A stretch of 64,000 nucleotides of DNA, from contig CAJNDS010002155.1 in the NCBI GenBank assembly GCA_905221605.1, positions 312,001 to 376,000 on the forward strand. Reading direction: 5' to 3'. The DNA comes from Symbiodinium natans. Lineage: Eukaryota; Sar; Dinophyceae; Suessiales; Symbiodiniaceae. Numbering within the stretch: the stretch's first letter is position 1; each line of letters opens with the position of its first letter. The translations under genes and the position numbers were made by a program. The notes under the pieces are model-generated. The model had not been told where the DNA came from. It did no database searches and saw only the letters and a program-made list of their open reading frames with translations. Positions 10,430 through 22,404 of this stretch are shown here, piece after piece.

Positions 10430-12300
10430 TGAATCCCCCTTCTGATCCCCCTTCTGAGATCAATCTTCACTCGCATCTGCCGGGCAAATGATCAGACGAT
10501 CAAACCGAACCACCAAGACCAAGAAACTTCTCGGTTGTCATCCGGGATGCGAAGGGATCGCTGCCTGCGACACCAAGCCCCTACGTCTGCCTGCTGGCAC
10601 ATTGTGCCGTGATGCAAAGTGGGTCTTCGAAACCGAAAAGGAAAGCACTGCAACATTCGGGCTGGATGCATATAAACCCTATAAACCCTATAAAAAAGTA
10701 TAAACCCTATAAACCTTATAAACCCTCTAAACCCTGAACCCTAAATTAGCAATCGCTGAGTCTCCAGGACACCTCCACCTGTGTGCACCAAGGTGCCATG
10801 CAAAGTGAAGTCCCACGTTCGAACTCCCAGAAACTCGATATTCCCTAAACCCTAAAACCCTTTTACATCCAGGCCTCTGAAGCCTAAAACCCTAAAACCC
10901 TAAACCCTAAACCCTAAACCCTCTCTCCTAAAACTAAACCCTAAACCCTAAACCCTGATACCGACCTTCGACTGTCCTGCTACGTGAGGTAGGTGAGAAG
11001 CTGCGTGAAAAGAATCGCAGTCGCGCCCTCAGGCCTTCGAGTGTCAAGGTGTCCGACATCATGTCATCCACCACCGGCTCCGGCTGTCCGACCTCTGAAG
11101 CATGAGAGTTGCAGGATCTCCAGCTAAACCCCCCCGCACCTAAACCCTTTTGAGGATCATGTACCCGCATGTCACCCGAACCTCATAGACTTCGCACTTG
11201 AACGGATATTGTTAGTTGAGTGCTCATTAGTGTATCAAGCAGGACCGTGTTTCAACCGAGCAGAGGCCCGCACAAGCTTGGCAAAGACCCGGCGAGCCGC
11301 ATCGTCGATGTCCGCAAACTTGCCCTCCATGCGCATGAAGAACCTTATAACTTGGCTGCACTTAGGAGGGTAGTAAAAAACTAAACTTTTACCTGCCATA
11401 TTACGAAACCCAATAAACCCAAAAAGGCTAAAGATCTAAAGTTACAGTAAAGCACCACCAAGATAAGTAGGGGATAGGACTCGGGGAACCCTTGGGGATA
11501 TAGACCCTCTGAATAAGGGTTCCCTTTTAAGGGCCCCCCTTATCCTACCTAGGATTACGGCCCTTCGTTGCAGCTGGGACGGTCGACTCTCACTCATGTA
11601 CACTTGTGCTCCTAACCCTGAAAGCCTTTCCAAGAGAAACAAGGTTTAGGGTTTAGGGGTTTAGGGTTAGCTTGAAAACAGCAGGGTGGGCAATAGCCGC
11701 CTTAAGCCACAGCTCACTGGAAACATCCTCCCAAGCGGCATCGTTGTGGACGAGTTCTGCAGCGTGCGAAAGAGTTCTGGGGAGCGGCTGACCTTGACCA
11801 GCCAGGCCTCGGGAATCGCAGTCTTTCGGATTTCCGGGTTTCAGGGATCCTGACAGATTCTCTGCTAAGAGGGTGTTTTTTGGCCACCCGCACTGCCCAC
11901 GCTCCGCAGGAAATCGTGGGATTCACTGATCTAGCCACCAAGGTTCCCAGTCGACAATTCCCCAAAAGCAAAACCACATAAGCCAGAGCCTCATCTGGGA
12001 TCCAGTCAGGCCAGCAGACTCAAAATTCTGAAACAATGCGCAGGGATGTGGTTTATGAATTATCCACAGGGAGGGCTGCAGGGCCCGAAGGGCGTTCCAT
12101 TGACATCTTATCTGGGGGGATAGCTTCGCACCACTGATCTCTCGAAACAGCAGCACCAGCAAGACATTGTATTACAACTCAAGTGTACACTTCGCCCAGG
12201 ATTGTGAAGAGCAGCTCTCAATAGAAAACGCAAGGAAACCAAGCAAGACACCCAACATAGATCCAAACAGTAGGACTACGCAATGGTTGGGCCCGCTCTC
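10430..12300. other. Intergenic DNA with telomere-like tracts
   Basis: TATAAACCC units occur at 10668-10745, and CCCTAAA tracts at about 10846-10958 include one ACCCTTTTACATCCAGGCCT boundary module. The minus frames at 10934-11170 and 11923-12162 are short and unrecognised. Confidence 0.4.
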
Positions 12301-12330
12301 TTGTTCAACCGATGCCCATCGAAATGTGAA

Positions 12331-12741
12331 TTATGAATTGGTGGGGGCCTCAAGAAACCCCATCAAGCGGAACCACCGCACCCAGACATAGACCCTAGAC
12401 TGCGAGTCCGCGCAATCAGAATCATTACAAGGAAAATGCACAAATCGTGGCTTTGCGTCTTGCAGAGTGCACTGCACCTGGCACATGAATATGAAACAGC
12501 AGGGGCATGTGTACCTTAGGCGTAGAATCAATGAAGCCAAGAAGCCTACACCCAAGTGCTGAACTATTCTGGCAGTTTCTTGCTCCGTGCTGACAGCGCG
12601 GTGCGAAATTATGTAATTTGGTATGGAGCGCCTAGCGGCATCAAGACGCCCAACGGCAGATCCAAACGATGCAACAAGTTTCACCGCTCTATGGAAAATT
12701 GCACTGGCGTGAGCATCTACGCCCCAGAAACAATGGGCCAA
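12331..12741 (-). CDS. Hypothetical ORF, unrecognised
   Basis: The frame is open for 136 codons with mixed, non-repetitive composition and several Cys-rich segments (TCPCCFIFMCQVQC). It has no known motif, and a plus-strand frame overlaps it at 12556-12762. It could be an exon of a minus-strand gene downstream of the AP2-like gene, or chance. Confidence 0.2.
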   Translation of the reverse strand: MAHCFWGVDAHASAIFHRAVKLVASFGSAVGRLDAARRSIPNYIISHRAVSTEQETARIVQHLGVGFLASLILRLRYTCPCCFIFMCQVQCTLQDAKPRFVHFPCNDSDCADSQSRVYVWVRWFRLMGFLEAPTNS

Positions 12742-13004
12742 GCCAGATGCTCTACAGGTTAATTACAGGCTTAGGGCTTAGCGTGTCGGGGCTCAACGGG
12801 GTTAATCTGTTTAAGGCGTGGTTCTCTTACAAGACAGCACCCAGTTGAAAGAACCACGTGGTGCCCGCCAGCTATCAGCCCGTCGGCAGGCACAGTACTT
12901 CCTGAGGCCTCTTCAGGAACCCGGCTATCCAAACAACCTGCTCAACCCACCTGGCATCGGCCAAAAGCAACCGGCAGAAATCATTGAGCGGGTGGGGCTT
13001 GGCA

Positions 13005-14828
13005 TCACGGCTGACTTTTCTCATCGCGATGTTTCCGGTACCATTCCACCGCCTCGAGCCAAGCCTTCTTCACCTCGCCCTCCGAGCCATCTTTGGGCCG
13101 GAATCTCATGGTGCGCCGAACTCCCTGGAATCTCCCATCAGCATACCAACATTGCTCATTGACCCTCCAGATGATTCCTTTCTGTGATCCCAAAGGTGCG
13201 AAGCGAGGCAGCTCCGAGAGCTTCTGCACAGGCACGACACACCTCTCAGCTGGAAGCCCCATTTTCTTGGCCATTTCCCGGGCCCTGTCTTCGGCCTCAT
13301 CTTGGTGCTTGAAAAAGCCACCATTTAAGCGCACCCCCAGGGATGGATCCATGGGCCGGACCCTCCAGGAACTGTTCTTCTCGTCGTATGAGACTCCCCT
13401 CAGTAGGCTCTGGGGAGCCTTGCTCGAGCTGGGCTTTGATGGCTCCATCTTGCCCTGGCACACCAGCTCCTCGCGATATGCCTTGGCCTTTTGCAAGGCA
13501 GCCTCGACGGCCTCCTCCTCTGTGAGGCCTTGCTTCAGGAGCTGTGCAATGGGAAAAGCAGTTTGCCGCTGCTTGCCAGCTTCCTGTCGGGAGACTGTCC
13601 AGCCTGAATTTCTGTTGCTCCAAGAGATTCCTTGGATGCCGCTCTGGCGCTCCAGTCGTCCCTTGAAAGCGCCTGCGTTCTTTGCGTTCTTGGCACGGCG
13701 TGTGGCCGAGTCGGTACTCTGCGCTTCAGGGGCGGATGGACCATCCTCTGCCCTCAGCAGCAGCTCACCGACTGCCTGCTTGATGCCAACCCAAGCCTGT
13801 CCAGCGGCCGCACCTTGAATCTCTCCGACATTGTCCTCAAACTTGCTGATCTTGCCTTGGACATACTCCAACACGTGCTCAATGGCCTGGCAATCGAACC
13901 GCCTCAATCGCCATGTTCGCAACGCTTCAAGCAACAGCGACCGCAGTCGTCGCTGCATGCCGACGAGCTGACGATCCTTCTGGCAGTCAGGCACCTCTGC
14001 GCCTTCAGAATCGACTCCTTCGGGTTCAGCTTCTTGTTGCCCCCGCTGTCTGCGAGGGGGCGAGAGCGCTGCAACAACCACGTTGATGGCCTCAGCAAGC
14101 TCTGCCTGGTCGAGGCTCCTTCGTGAACGCTTTGCGATGGCCTCCACCTGCTCAAGTCGCTCCAGCCGCTGGGCTTCATCTAAGAACCCCCACTCGTTCA
14201 TCTTGCTGAAGAGCTGCAAACGTTGATCGTGCGCAGGAGGCGCAGTGTCAGCCTGTACGTGAATAATGGCATTGTCATCACCGGCATCACTGGCGTCAGT
14301 GTCATCGAAAGCGTGGTCGTGTAGTACATCCGCCGGGTCATTGTCCGACATGTCCGACTCCACAACTATATCTTGCGCGGCTTCCTTGCTCACCCTTGCG
14401 GCGCACGCTTCCTCCATCGGACGACAGCAGCAGCGGAACTTCTGGAGGCTCCTTCGGAGCTCTTGTTCTGCCCGCTTCCAACCCTCGTCGACCCCATCTG
14501 ATGGCCGGGGACTGGACCGAAGCGCTTCCTGCGCGATTGGCAGGACCTCCCTCAAGCGAGAAGGTAGGGGGCCGCCCCCCAGTTTCCCCATGAACTTCGT
14601 CAGGAGCTCGAGCTCGTCGGCCCCTGGAACCTTGCCCTTTGGGCCATAGGCAATCCAGGCCGCCACATGGGCGGCGTGCTTGCGCAGGTCCGCCTTTCCG
14701 AACTCCTCGGCTTTGGCGGAATACTTGCTGATCACCGTCGACTTGTGGGCAAGGCGGTGGTACTTGCCAGCATGCCGACGCAAGCGCTGGCTCTGGGACA
14801 TGGCGTCCGAAGCTACAAGCTTGGTCAT
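13005..14828 (-). CDS. AP2-like triple-domain protein, intronless
   Basis: A single uninterrupted frame of 607 codons, far longer than any neighbour. Three C-terminal units have the AP2/ERF-like layout of short beta strands with a W-x-V/W-Y motif and then an amphipathic helix: about residues 396-457 (GISWSNRNSGWTVSRQ then LTEEEAVEAALQKAKAYREE), 475-525 (GVSYDEKNSSWRVRP then DEAEDRAREMAKKMG) and 548-602 (GIIWRVNEQCWYADG then KKAWLEAVEWYRKHRDE). The N-terminal half is basic and helical, followed by an acidic stretch at 158-190 and a helical region at 205-350. AP2 domains bind DNA in plants and in apicomplexan ApiAP2 regulators, so a DNA-binding nuclear role is plausible but inferred. The first ATG at 14828 follows ACTTCAGACA, where CAG could serve as a trans-splice acceptor; a second ATG at residue 10 is an alternative start. 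Lack of introns could reflect retroposition, which is common in dinoflagellates. Confidence 0.75.
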   Translation of the reverse strand: MTKLVASDAMSQSQRLRRHAGKYHRLAHKSTVISKYSAKAEEFGKADLRKHAAHVAAWIAYGPKGKVPGADELELLTKFMGKLGGGPLPSRLREVLPIAQEALRSSPRPSDGVDEGWKRAEQELRRSLQKFRCCCRPMEEACAARVSKEAAQDIVVESDMSDNDPADVLHDHAFDDTDASDAGDDNAIIHVQADTAPPAHDQRLQLFSKMNEWGFLDEAQRLERLEQVEAIAKRSRRSLDQAELAEAINVVVAALSPPRRQRGQQEAEPEGVDSEGAEVPDCQKDRQLVGMQRRLRSLLLEALRTWRLRRFDCQAIEHVLEYVQGKISKFEDNVGEIQGAAAGQAWVGIKQAVGELLLRAEDGPSAPEAQSTDSATRRAKNAKNAGAFKGRLERQSGIQGISWSNRNSGWTVSRQEAGKQRQTAFPIAQLLKQGLTEEEAVEAALQKAKAYREELVCQGKMEPSKPSSSKAPQSLLRGVSYDEKNSSWRVRPMDPSLGVRLNGGFFKHQDEAEDRAREMAKKMGLPAERCVVPVQKLSELPRFAPLGSQKGIIWRVNEQCWYADGRFQGVRRTMRFRPKDGSEGEVKKAWLEAVEWYRKHRDEKSQP

Positions 14829-15009
14829 TGTCTGAAGTGCTTACTTGCAGAGCTGCTCGTTGTCTGTTTTCTGGCCCTTGGGGAATGAAATAAACCCTAT
14901 AGCGGATCTAAGCAGGATTAGGATCCATGATGCCTTAGGGAGGATAGTCTGGTCTGGCCTGAACTTCCCATGGTTATGAAAGCCACCTCGGCAAGCCACA
15001 GCCGAAGGG

Positions 15010-15314
15010 CTACAGGGATGCTCGGAGGGTCAACACATCAACGTTCGAGAAGGCGCTTGGGTCCTCTGAGCATCGCGCGGCTGGAGCTTGCGCTCGCAGC
15101 ACATTGGAGGTGGATTGAAGGCGGGAGACGGTGACTTTCTGCCCTGCCAGTTTGAGGGATTGGTCATCACACAACGCCACGATGGACGAGGTAAGCACGA
15201 GGCTTGTATGGGTGACCTAGTTGGATCCCCCATTTGCGAATTCGGGCTGCCTTTGCCGTAAGCCTTCCGAAGGTGCTCGGCTGTCAGCTTCTCAAACGCG
15301 TGCGGGTCCTGCAA
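15010..15314 (-). pseudogene. Unrecognised coding remnant upstream of the AP2-like gene
   Basis: A minus-strand frame reads LQDPHAFEKLTAEHLRKAYG near 15314-15230, and a second frame reads SSIVALCDDQSLKLAGQKVT over about 15198-15100. Both look like real protein but are in different phases. Either an intron lies between them or this is a decayed gene. Family unknown. Confidence 0.3.
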
Positions 15315-15607
15315 ACTGGAAAGGGTGCTGGGGCTCTACTCAGCTAGGATGGCCCTCAGGGCTCTCTGAAAAATAGTCCTAAACATGATCCTCTTAAACC
15401 CAAGAAGGGAAAATATAGAACATGTCCCAAAGGCCTACCTAGTCAGGATGTGTTGAAGCCGAATGCCCAACCCCCTCTCTGACCTCATACCCCCTAAACC
15501 CTAATTCCCTAAACCCTAAACCCTATCCCTTAACCTAAATCATTTCGAAGAGCAGTCAGATTTGGGAACAACCTTAAACCTTAAAGCTCGCTAAGCCCCC
15601 GTCTAAA

Positions 15608-15780
15608 CCCCCCCAGCCCCCCAGAAGCAAACAGTTAAGGCCCCCAGATCCCTACAGGCTTAAACTTCAACCCCCCCCCCCCCAGCCCCCCAGAAGCAAA
15701 CAGTTAGGCCCCCAGATCCGTACAGGCTTAAACTTCACCCCCCCCCCCCCCCAGCCCCCCAGAAGCAAACAGTTAAGGCC
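15608..15780. repeat. 69-bp tandem repeat, 2.5 copies
   Basis: The unit begins AGCCCCCCAGAAGCAAACAG and ends GGCTTAAACTTC plus poly-C. Copies start at 15615, 15684 and 15753. The poly-C linkers differ in length. Confidence 0.9.
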
Positions 15781-15990
15781 AGGCCTCAACCCTAAACCCT
15801 AAGCTCTAAGCCCTACGCCCTAAACCCTAAACCCTAACCCCTAAACCCTAACCCTAAACCCAGCCCTCCAACTTCTCCTGCAGCAGCGGGAGCACGGGGG
15901 TCTTCTGAAGCGTCCAGAGCAGTTGATTCGGCTGCTCCTGGCTCGCAAGGCGTAAGCTGCAAGCAGCTCATGGACAGAGCTTGCTGATGT

Positions 15991-16055
15991 GGTTTAGGGT
16001 TTAGGGTTTAGGGTTTAGGGTTTAGGGTTTAGGGTTTAGGGTTTAGGGTTTAGGG
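15991..16055 (+). repeat. Interstitial telomere-like tract (TTTAGGG)
   Basis: Nine perfect TTTAGGG units in a row, one of the most homogeneous tracts, which suggests a recent origin. Confidence 0.95.
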
Positions 16056-16237
16056 TGGTCCTCGAGACAGGCGAAGTCTGCGACACGTTCCAAAGCAGCC
16101 AGCTCGAAGGCATTCACCTGGTGTTCAAAGACACGTTGTCGTCAGCTAGGTCAGGAGTCAGAACGTTTACAAGCCATGCCCTAACTTCGCCCTCCCTGAG
16201 ATAGGCCCAAGCCCGGTTAGACCTTACACAGGGACCC

Positions 16238-16346
16238 ATGTGAGTAGTTTCCTAAATTAGGGTCCTTTTTGGGTACCCATTATAAGGCGGCACCATTTAA
16301 CAAGGGATTCTCAAAAGGGGACCCTAATTTAGAGAACTATTCATGG
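16238..16346. mobile_element. TIR mini-element, family C
   Basis: TAGTTTCCTAAATTAGGGTC at the left and its near-perfect inverted copy at the right (GACCCTAATTTAGAGAACTA), with CATG close to both outer ends. The interior has GGGTACCC and GGCGGCACC, shared with 7222-7318. Confidence 0.65.
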
Positions 16347-17890
16347 TACTTCAAGGGCTGTGCAGCTCGAGAGCCAGGACGTCGGATTCGAAGTTCAGGG
16401 CCAACTTACTCCGCAAGAAGGAGAACTCCAAGATCTTCTTGAGAGCGTTGCCTCACTGATTTGGTTTTTTAGGGTTGAGGCTTGGGGGTTGTTGCCCTAA
16501 TTAGGGTTGAAAGGGTTTCTCGGGTTGAGCGTTTGAGGGCTTGAGGTTTTCGAGTTTTTCGGGAAGCTCCTCTCTTTTTTGAGCTTCCAGACCTCCAACC
16601 GCCTTTATTTTTCGGGGGGGATATGGGGGTGTATATGCACAGGGCTCAAAGGGCTTGGAAGGGTTTATGGCAAGTTTACGGCAGTTCACTTGTTCAGTTT
16701 CCTGGGCGAGAGCAAATCAGCCTTTTTCGTGACCCAGGACTGAGTCCCCGGCCTGACTGCGTTTTAAGGTTCTAAGCCCTAAACCCTAAACCCTAAACCC
16801 TAACCCTATAAACCCTAAGCCCTATAGACTGACTATAGACCCTAAACCCTGGGCTGGAGGCGATTGGGGTTGGCTCAGGGTTCTGCAAGAGGCCGTTACC
16901 CCATCTTGCACAAACAACAACACACAGCGTGTGTGAAAAAGTCCCTTTAGAAGGTTGACTGTGGAGATTCTAGGGCCTAATAGCACATCCTGCTCAGCTG
17001 TTTGAACCACAGCTCCAGGTGTGTTTATGACGAGCTTCGCAGTCCAGAGCACCGGCAGCCAAGGCACAGAACAAGAGGAGAAGAATGCAAACGCATGGCC
17101 TTGCCAGCAAAATCCGGGTCTCCTTTGCCAGTGCATCAAGCAAGGGGTTCGGCTTAACCCTAAACCCTTTTGAACCCAGGCTGACTGTGACTTGCTGGGA
17201 AGGAGCGCACGCATGCCCTTATTGAACTAACTCTCGACAATCAACATGCTTGGGCTTCGGGCTCCCATTGCTCACGTCCTGCGGCGGACTCCACCACGAG
17301 AAGTTCACTGCCCAAGCGCAGATCACCGAGCAGGCCGCTCGCTCCTCCTTAAACAGGATGCCGTTCCTGGGCTCATATTGGTATATTTATTGTAGTCTGA
17401 TGATATTAATATGAATACACAGTTGTAATAGTGTGATTGAAAAAGGGATGTTGCCGTCTTCGTATATTGGGATGCAGTGAGCGTTTGGCAATTGGGGGGC
17501 TTCTAGGGCTCAGGTCACAATCTTATGAGGGCTTATGACGCAAGAACTTGAGGTCTACCGTAAACCATGCGAGGAGCAGGTACAGTACCATCTCCGCTTT
17601 TCGAAGGCCACGACGCCGAGCCAAGCGCAAAGCCATCATGGTCAAGACTTGGAACAAGAAGCCAAGGATGAGGTAGCCTGGTGCATTCTGTATATGATGT
17701 GTCTATGGAATCACGATGTAAAAAAGCCTACAGCCACATGTATGCATACATAGAGGTATGCAGACAATAATATCATTCTTAATCGGGGTAGTTGGGCTGG
17801 TCTAACAAGCAAGCGGCACCACCCGTGGACGTTTGTGAGTGCATATGACCCGACGCAAGTGAATTGCAGGCGTAGGCGTAGCCTTTGCAG

Positions 17891-18250
17891 CTAAGATGTC
17901 TGCAACTCAATGCAGCTCAGTCGCTGAGGCTCGCAGCAGAAGCATGGGTCAGAAGAGTTCGTGCCTGCCTTTGCTAGGAGCAGAGTGGAATCAATGCTCG
18001 CGTCGATGCGAGTCGTGCCCCCCAAAGAGCAGCGCCAGAAACGCCCTGTCGCATCCTTTTGCATCAACAAGTCGAACTCCCTGGTCCCTAGCCCTTCTAA
18101 GGCCCGGTCCTCCCCGCAAAAACTTCCCCACAAGGCAAGCTGCTCGTGCGGTGTTTGGTGGTGAAGAAGCCCGTGCTTGTTCTTCTTTGGCTCCGCTGTC
18201 AGCGTGAAGAGCTGGGCGCTTGCTTGAGAAAGCTTCGGTGCCGTAAGCAA
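17891..18250 (-). CDS. Hypothetical ORF, unrecognised
   Basis: A 119-codon frame with protein-like composition (FDLLMQKDATGRFWRCSLGG, DASIDSTLLLAKAG) but no known motif. Plus-strand frames overlap it. It may be an exon; no splice sites stand out. Confidence 0.25.
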   Translation of the reverse strand: MLTAPKLSQASAQLFTLTAEPKKNKHGLLHHQTPHEQLALWGSFCGEDRALEGLGTREFDLLMQKDATGRFWRCSLGGTTRIDASIDSTLLLAKAGTNSSDPCFCCEPQRLSCIELQTS

Positions 18251-19219
18251 GGCGGGCGATTAAGAGTACGAGCTTGGGCTGGGAGTACGTGTGTCGCGTT
18301 CGACAAGCAGAAACTCTATCTCTCTACTCCCTTTCCCAATAAAGCCGTGACAAGCTCTATGAGACCGACATGACCGGGCTCCATCCGCTGATGACTACAG
18401 TATTCCTGCTACGACGGGGAATCTTCGCGTTCATAGCACAGCACTTGGAAACATGGCCTGTTGACATGACCCGGCCCGACGGAGGATGTGGGACTTAGGC
18501 TTCGAAACCCATAAGATCTACCCCCCTCATCGGCCCTGACACAATGTCGTTTGAAACGCCCTGGAGACACGATTGACACTCAATGTTGTAATTAGCTAAT
18601 TACTGTGTTGCTGTGGCCATCGTTGTTTTAGGACGCCATTCCTTCTCGCTATCAGCGGAAAAGTATTCTTATTCAAGATTAGGCTTGGATATTCTTACCA
18701 TTAACACTAAACCCTAAACCCTAAACCAGAAACACTAAAACCTGAGCCCTAGCGTGAGTCTCAAGGTCTGCCCTTGGAAGGTTCACATCGAGTCCCTAGA
18801 ACGCCTGGTATCCAAACCTTCACCTCCAAATAGCGAACCTGTCGCTCAAGCACGGGTTTAGGGTTTAGGGTTCAGGGTTCAGGGTTTAGGGTTTAAGGCT
18901 TAGGGCTTAGAAGGGGGGTTTAGGGTTTGGGGTTTAGGGCCAGTTTAAGGTTCGGGATTCAACCGTTTAGGGACTGAAGGCAGCCGAGCCACGAGGAAAG
19001 GACCAAGCAAAACCAGGGTCTTGAAAATCCTGCGAAAGTTAAAGTGCCGTGCATTGTTCGACTTCCCTCCTTTTGGCACGGTTCTTTCTTTGATCTACGG
19101 CTTTTCATTTTCTTGAGCGTCTTGCGGTTTGCGGCACCGTCAAACATGGCAATCAGTCGGCGTCGAGGCCAGAGTCGCGGCTAAACGTCCCCCCCCCCTC
19201 TAGCAGCAGCTCCCCCATT

Positions 19220-19268
19220 CTCTTCTTCTTCTTCTTCTTCTTCTTCTTCTTCTTCTTCTTCTTCTTCT
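19220..19268. repeat. TTC trinucleotide microsatellite
   Basis: An almost perfect TTC run; a related TCC/TTC run is at 19496-19535. Confidence 0.95.
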
Positions 19269-20486
19269 GCGCTTTGAGCCCCCCCACTGTAGAACTCTTC
19301 CTTCCTTCTTTCTTTCCTTCCTTCCTGGGCATATGGGCGCCCCCCATACGTCAAGCCCATCTGCTGGTGGAGTCTTCTTCTTCTTCTCCACGCTTGAGAG
19401 GACCCCCCGGAAGGAGCCGCGACGGCCAAGCGGTCCACTGGTCCACTGGTCCACTGTCGGGTCTCGGGCCCCCCTTTGGTGGAGTTTCCCTCTCTCTCCT
19501 CCTCCTCCTCCTCCTCCTCTTCTTCTTCTTCCTCCTTATGTTGGGCATGAAGGAGCCCCTTCGCGCGAGCGCGCCGGAGTGCTTGGTCCAAGTGAGACTT
19601 CAAACTCGGGTATCCCTGACTTATTCGCGAGGTTGTTTCCCCGAGCGTGATACCGTCTGTGGGTGTTGCTGATAAATGGCTAAAGGTAACTAAGGCTGTG
19701 ACTAAGGCCGGTACCCCCAAAAGTTTCCCTCCCACAAAGTTTCACCGTTACACGTCATGTCTTTTTGTCGGGTGATTTAGGCTTCAATGGACACGAACAG
19801 CCCAACACTCATCAATCTGAAAACACAGCGAACCTCCCGAAATCCTCCCCAACTCTCCTGGGGTGCTAGGTTTTGACGTCCCTATTGGACTCTTCCTTTG
19901 GAGAAAAAACATGCACCGTTTCAATGACAGTGGTCATTCCAGAGACCTAGATGTCCCAGTATCCCGAGGTTTGGGCAATCGTGGGTTGCCAGGTTCAGGG
20001 TTTAGGGATAAAGGTTTGAGCAATTTAGGGTCTCGGGATGCTTCCGCTTTAAGCCGAAGTCCTCCATGGTCGGATGGCTGCCTGGGCGGCTGCTTGCACG
20101 CCGTCCCAGGACAGGTCATCATCAATGTGCTCTAGATACTCGAACCTCAGCCCAAGCTCATCAGGGTGTCATGAGGGCCTTGGGGATTTGGGTGGGAGTT
20201 TCTGGCGTACGTGGCAAAACAGGAGCACAGCAAACTGACAATGGCCGAAACGCAACATGTTTGGGGACCAGATGAACCTGAAAAAGTGGGGCAGAGACCC
20301 ATCTACGACTGTATTTCCCTCTTAAGGTATATGAATCCGAAACCGTTATTTGGGGGGTTAATTTTAACCCTAAACCCAAACCCTAAACCCTAAACCCTGA
20401 AGGCTGCTTCAGGCCCCGGGACATGGACGCCACTCTCTGCGCCTCCTCGAAATCTCGCCTGGGGTCCGGGTCCCAAGCTTTGATGG

Positions 20487-20562
20487 GTTTATAGGGTTTA
20501 TAGGGTTTATAGGGTTTATAGGGTTGATAGGGTTGATAGGGTTGATAGGGTTTAGGCTGGGG
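20487..20562 (+). repeat. 10-bp TTTATAGGGT tandem array
   Basis: Units TTTATAGGGT, then TTGATAGGGT, then a return to TTTAGG. It looks like a slipped telomere-like repeat with an inserted TAT, comparable with the array at 6645. Confidence 0.9.
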
Positions 20563-20967
20563 GTCTAGAAAATTCAGGGTTTCGTCCGGTCTCGAGGGTT
20601 CAGGCTTGGGGTTCAGAAATCTGGTGCCGGATAGTAGGGGAAGCCGGGGCGTCGGGTTTAGATGAGGAGGTGGGAGGTCTTTCAGTGTGTTCTCTCGCAG
20701 CTCGCGCCTGGAGGCATATTATGGCGTCCCTGGACTATCTCTTGCCTGCAAAGCTCACCCATCGCTGAGGCGACATGTTGTGCCTACACACCTACAAGTA
20801 TCGGTATGTAGCCCGAAACCCTAAACCCTAAACCCTAAAAGTGGCGTGGCAGCGGCCGAAGCACCTGATCTGCTGCCGAGGCTGGACGTACTGCGACGCT
20901 CGGATGCCTCCTGCCGGGCAGATGGCATCAAGGCCTACATCTTCTGAAAGCCATGCCAAGAACTGCA

Positions 20968-21048
20968 CCCCTAAACCCTAAACCCTAAACCCTAAACCCT
21001 AAACCCTAAACCCTAAACCCTAAACCCTAAACCCTAAACCCTAAACCC
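20968..21048 (-). repeat. Interstitial telomere-like tract (CCCTAAA)
   Basis: About eleven perfect CCCTAAA units. Confidence 0.95.
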
Positions 21049-22093
21049 AAACACTGGGGCATGAGCTCATGATGTTGGGCTGGCTGAACACTGTTTCACC
21101 GAGGTGTGGCTCTCAACTGTTCAAGGCTCTTGCCATCAAGATGTGTAGTAGTCCATGGACATTCGACCAGAGCGGAAAATGTCGAAGAACGTGCTGACCC
21201 TCAAATCCAGTCCTCATGATTGATCAAGCCCTGGCATTGCTGCACTTCTGATGTGGCTAAGAATCTGACCCTGACACCCCGCAAAATGCAGTTTGGCCTG
21301 CAGGAATGTGCAGCTGAAGTTAAGGTTTTGGTTTAGGGCTCGTCCGAGTTACGGGTCTTGCTTCAAGAGGCTTTCTCGGTCCTTGTACCCCTGGCTTGCC
21401 ATTGCTCCAGGTATGCTCCGCCCAGGCATCTGCCAAAGTCTTGTTCCGGAGCGGGGAATATGGCCCGCTCTCAAGATCTGCGGGCTTTGAGTTCCAGCAG
21501 CCCATGGTTCAAAGGTGCTCAAAGGGCACATGGCTCGCTGGGCAGGGCAGCCTTCAAAGGGTGTGCTGCGTGCGTGAAGTTGGAAGTCGCTGGTGTTTTG
21601 GTCGAAGACTACGGTAGGAAGCGGCGCAGGTGAACTGTGGGGGCTTTCTTTTTTGCGGACGATTATACTGCATGTGTTTCACTGTTGAACTTTTGGATCG
21701 ATGCGCTGGATCCATTGACCACAATGAAAGGCCATGTGCCAATGCTCTGACAGGGTCGGCTGCGGCCAGAACGGCTGCGTGAACTTGGAATCGGACTCCG
21801 CGCACGTTGATCCCATGCTTCCCGGATTGAGTTTAGGTGGGCTAAGGTCCCCAGGGCCCACCCTCAAAAGTGCAGATCCTAAGCCACAAACTCCTCAAAC
21901 CCCGCAAACCCCTTTTGCTGCCGGGCTACACCCCTAAACCCGCAAAAACCCGTAAACTCCCCAAACTCCCTAAACCCCAGAGGACTCAGAAAGCTAGCAC
22001 TTCTGTGGCGATCGCGAGGCGTCCACGAGGAGACCTTCGCCTCGGCCTAGGCACCACAGCAAAGAAGCTCGGCCTACTAGGCCGCGTAAGAAA

Positions 22094-22162
22094 GGTTTAG
22101 GGTTTAGGGTTTAGGGTTAAATTTAGGGTTTAGGGTTTAGGGTTTAGGGTTTAGGGTTTAAG
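22094..22162 (+). repeat. Interstitial telomere-like tract (TTTAGGG)
   Basis: Nine units broken once by TTAAAT, followed by AT-rich unique DNA. Confidence 0.9.
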
Positions 22163-22404
22163 AGAATAATATCAACAAGAAGAAGAACAAGAACAGTAAA
22201 CAAACAACATGAAGAATAACGTTCCTAGTTCATTATCATAACGATAATACGATTCTGAGTTATGTATGTGTATATTGAATAAATATGAGCTCCCGACTGG
22301 CCTGAGAGGATACAGTGCGAAGTCCGGCTACGCATTGGCTTTGCGTGTTGCAGCGTTGCTTGACAGAAGGCATGCCTGGACTGCCTTATCACTTTCAACC
22401 ACCA

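Larger units (their letters stand above)
15320..17890. other. Intergenic DNA with telomere-like tracts and a 69-bp tandem repeat
   Basis: Contains tracts at about 15486-15533, 15790-15860, 15991-16055 and 16777-16830, the 69-bp repeat at 15608-15780 and a family C element at 16238. The frames at 16822-17214 and 17535-17753 are unrecognised. Confidence 0.5.
18250..22404. other. Repeat-rich intergenic DNA
   Basis: Tracts of telomere-like repeat lie at about 18857-18945, 20365-20400, 20820-20840, 20968-21048 and 22094-22162, a 10-bp TTTATAGGGT array at about 20487-20562, and TTC/TCC microsatellites at 19220-19268 and 19496-19535. The long poly-Glu and poly-Leu/Phe frames at 19181-19735 come from the microsatellites. 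No gene is recognised. Confidence 0.5.

Noticed and set aside
15608-15780. CRISPR array
   Set aside because: The 69-bp units are tandem without unique spacers, and the setting is eukaryotic.
19181-19735. Poly-Glu, poly-Lys and poly-Leu/Phe frames
   Set aside because: Produced by TTC and TCC microsatellites on both strands.
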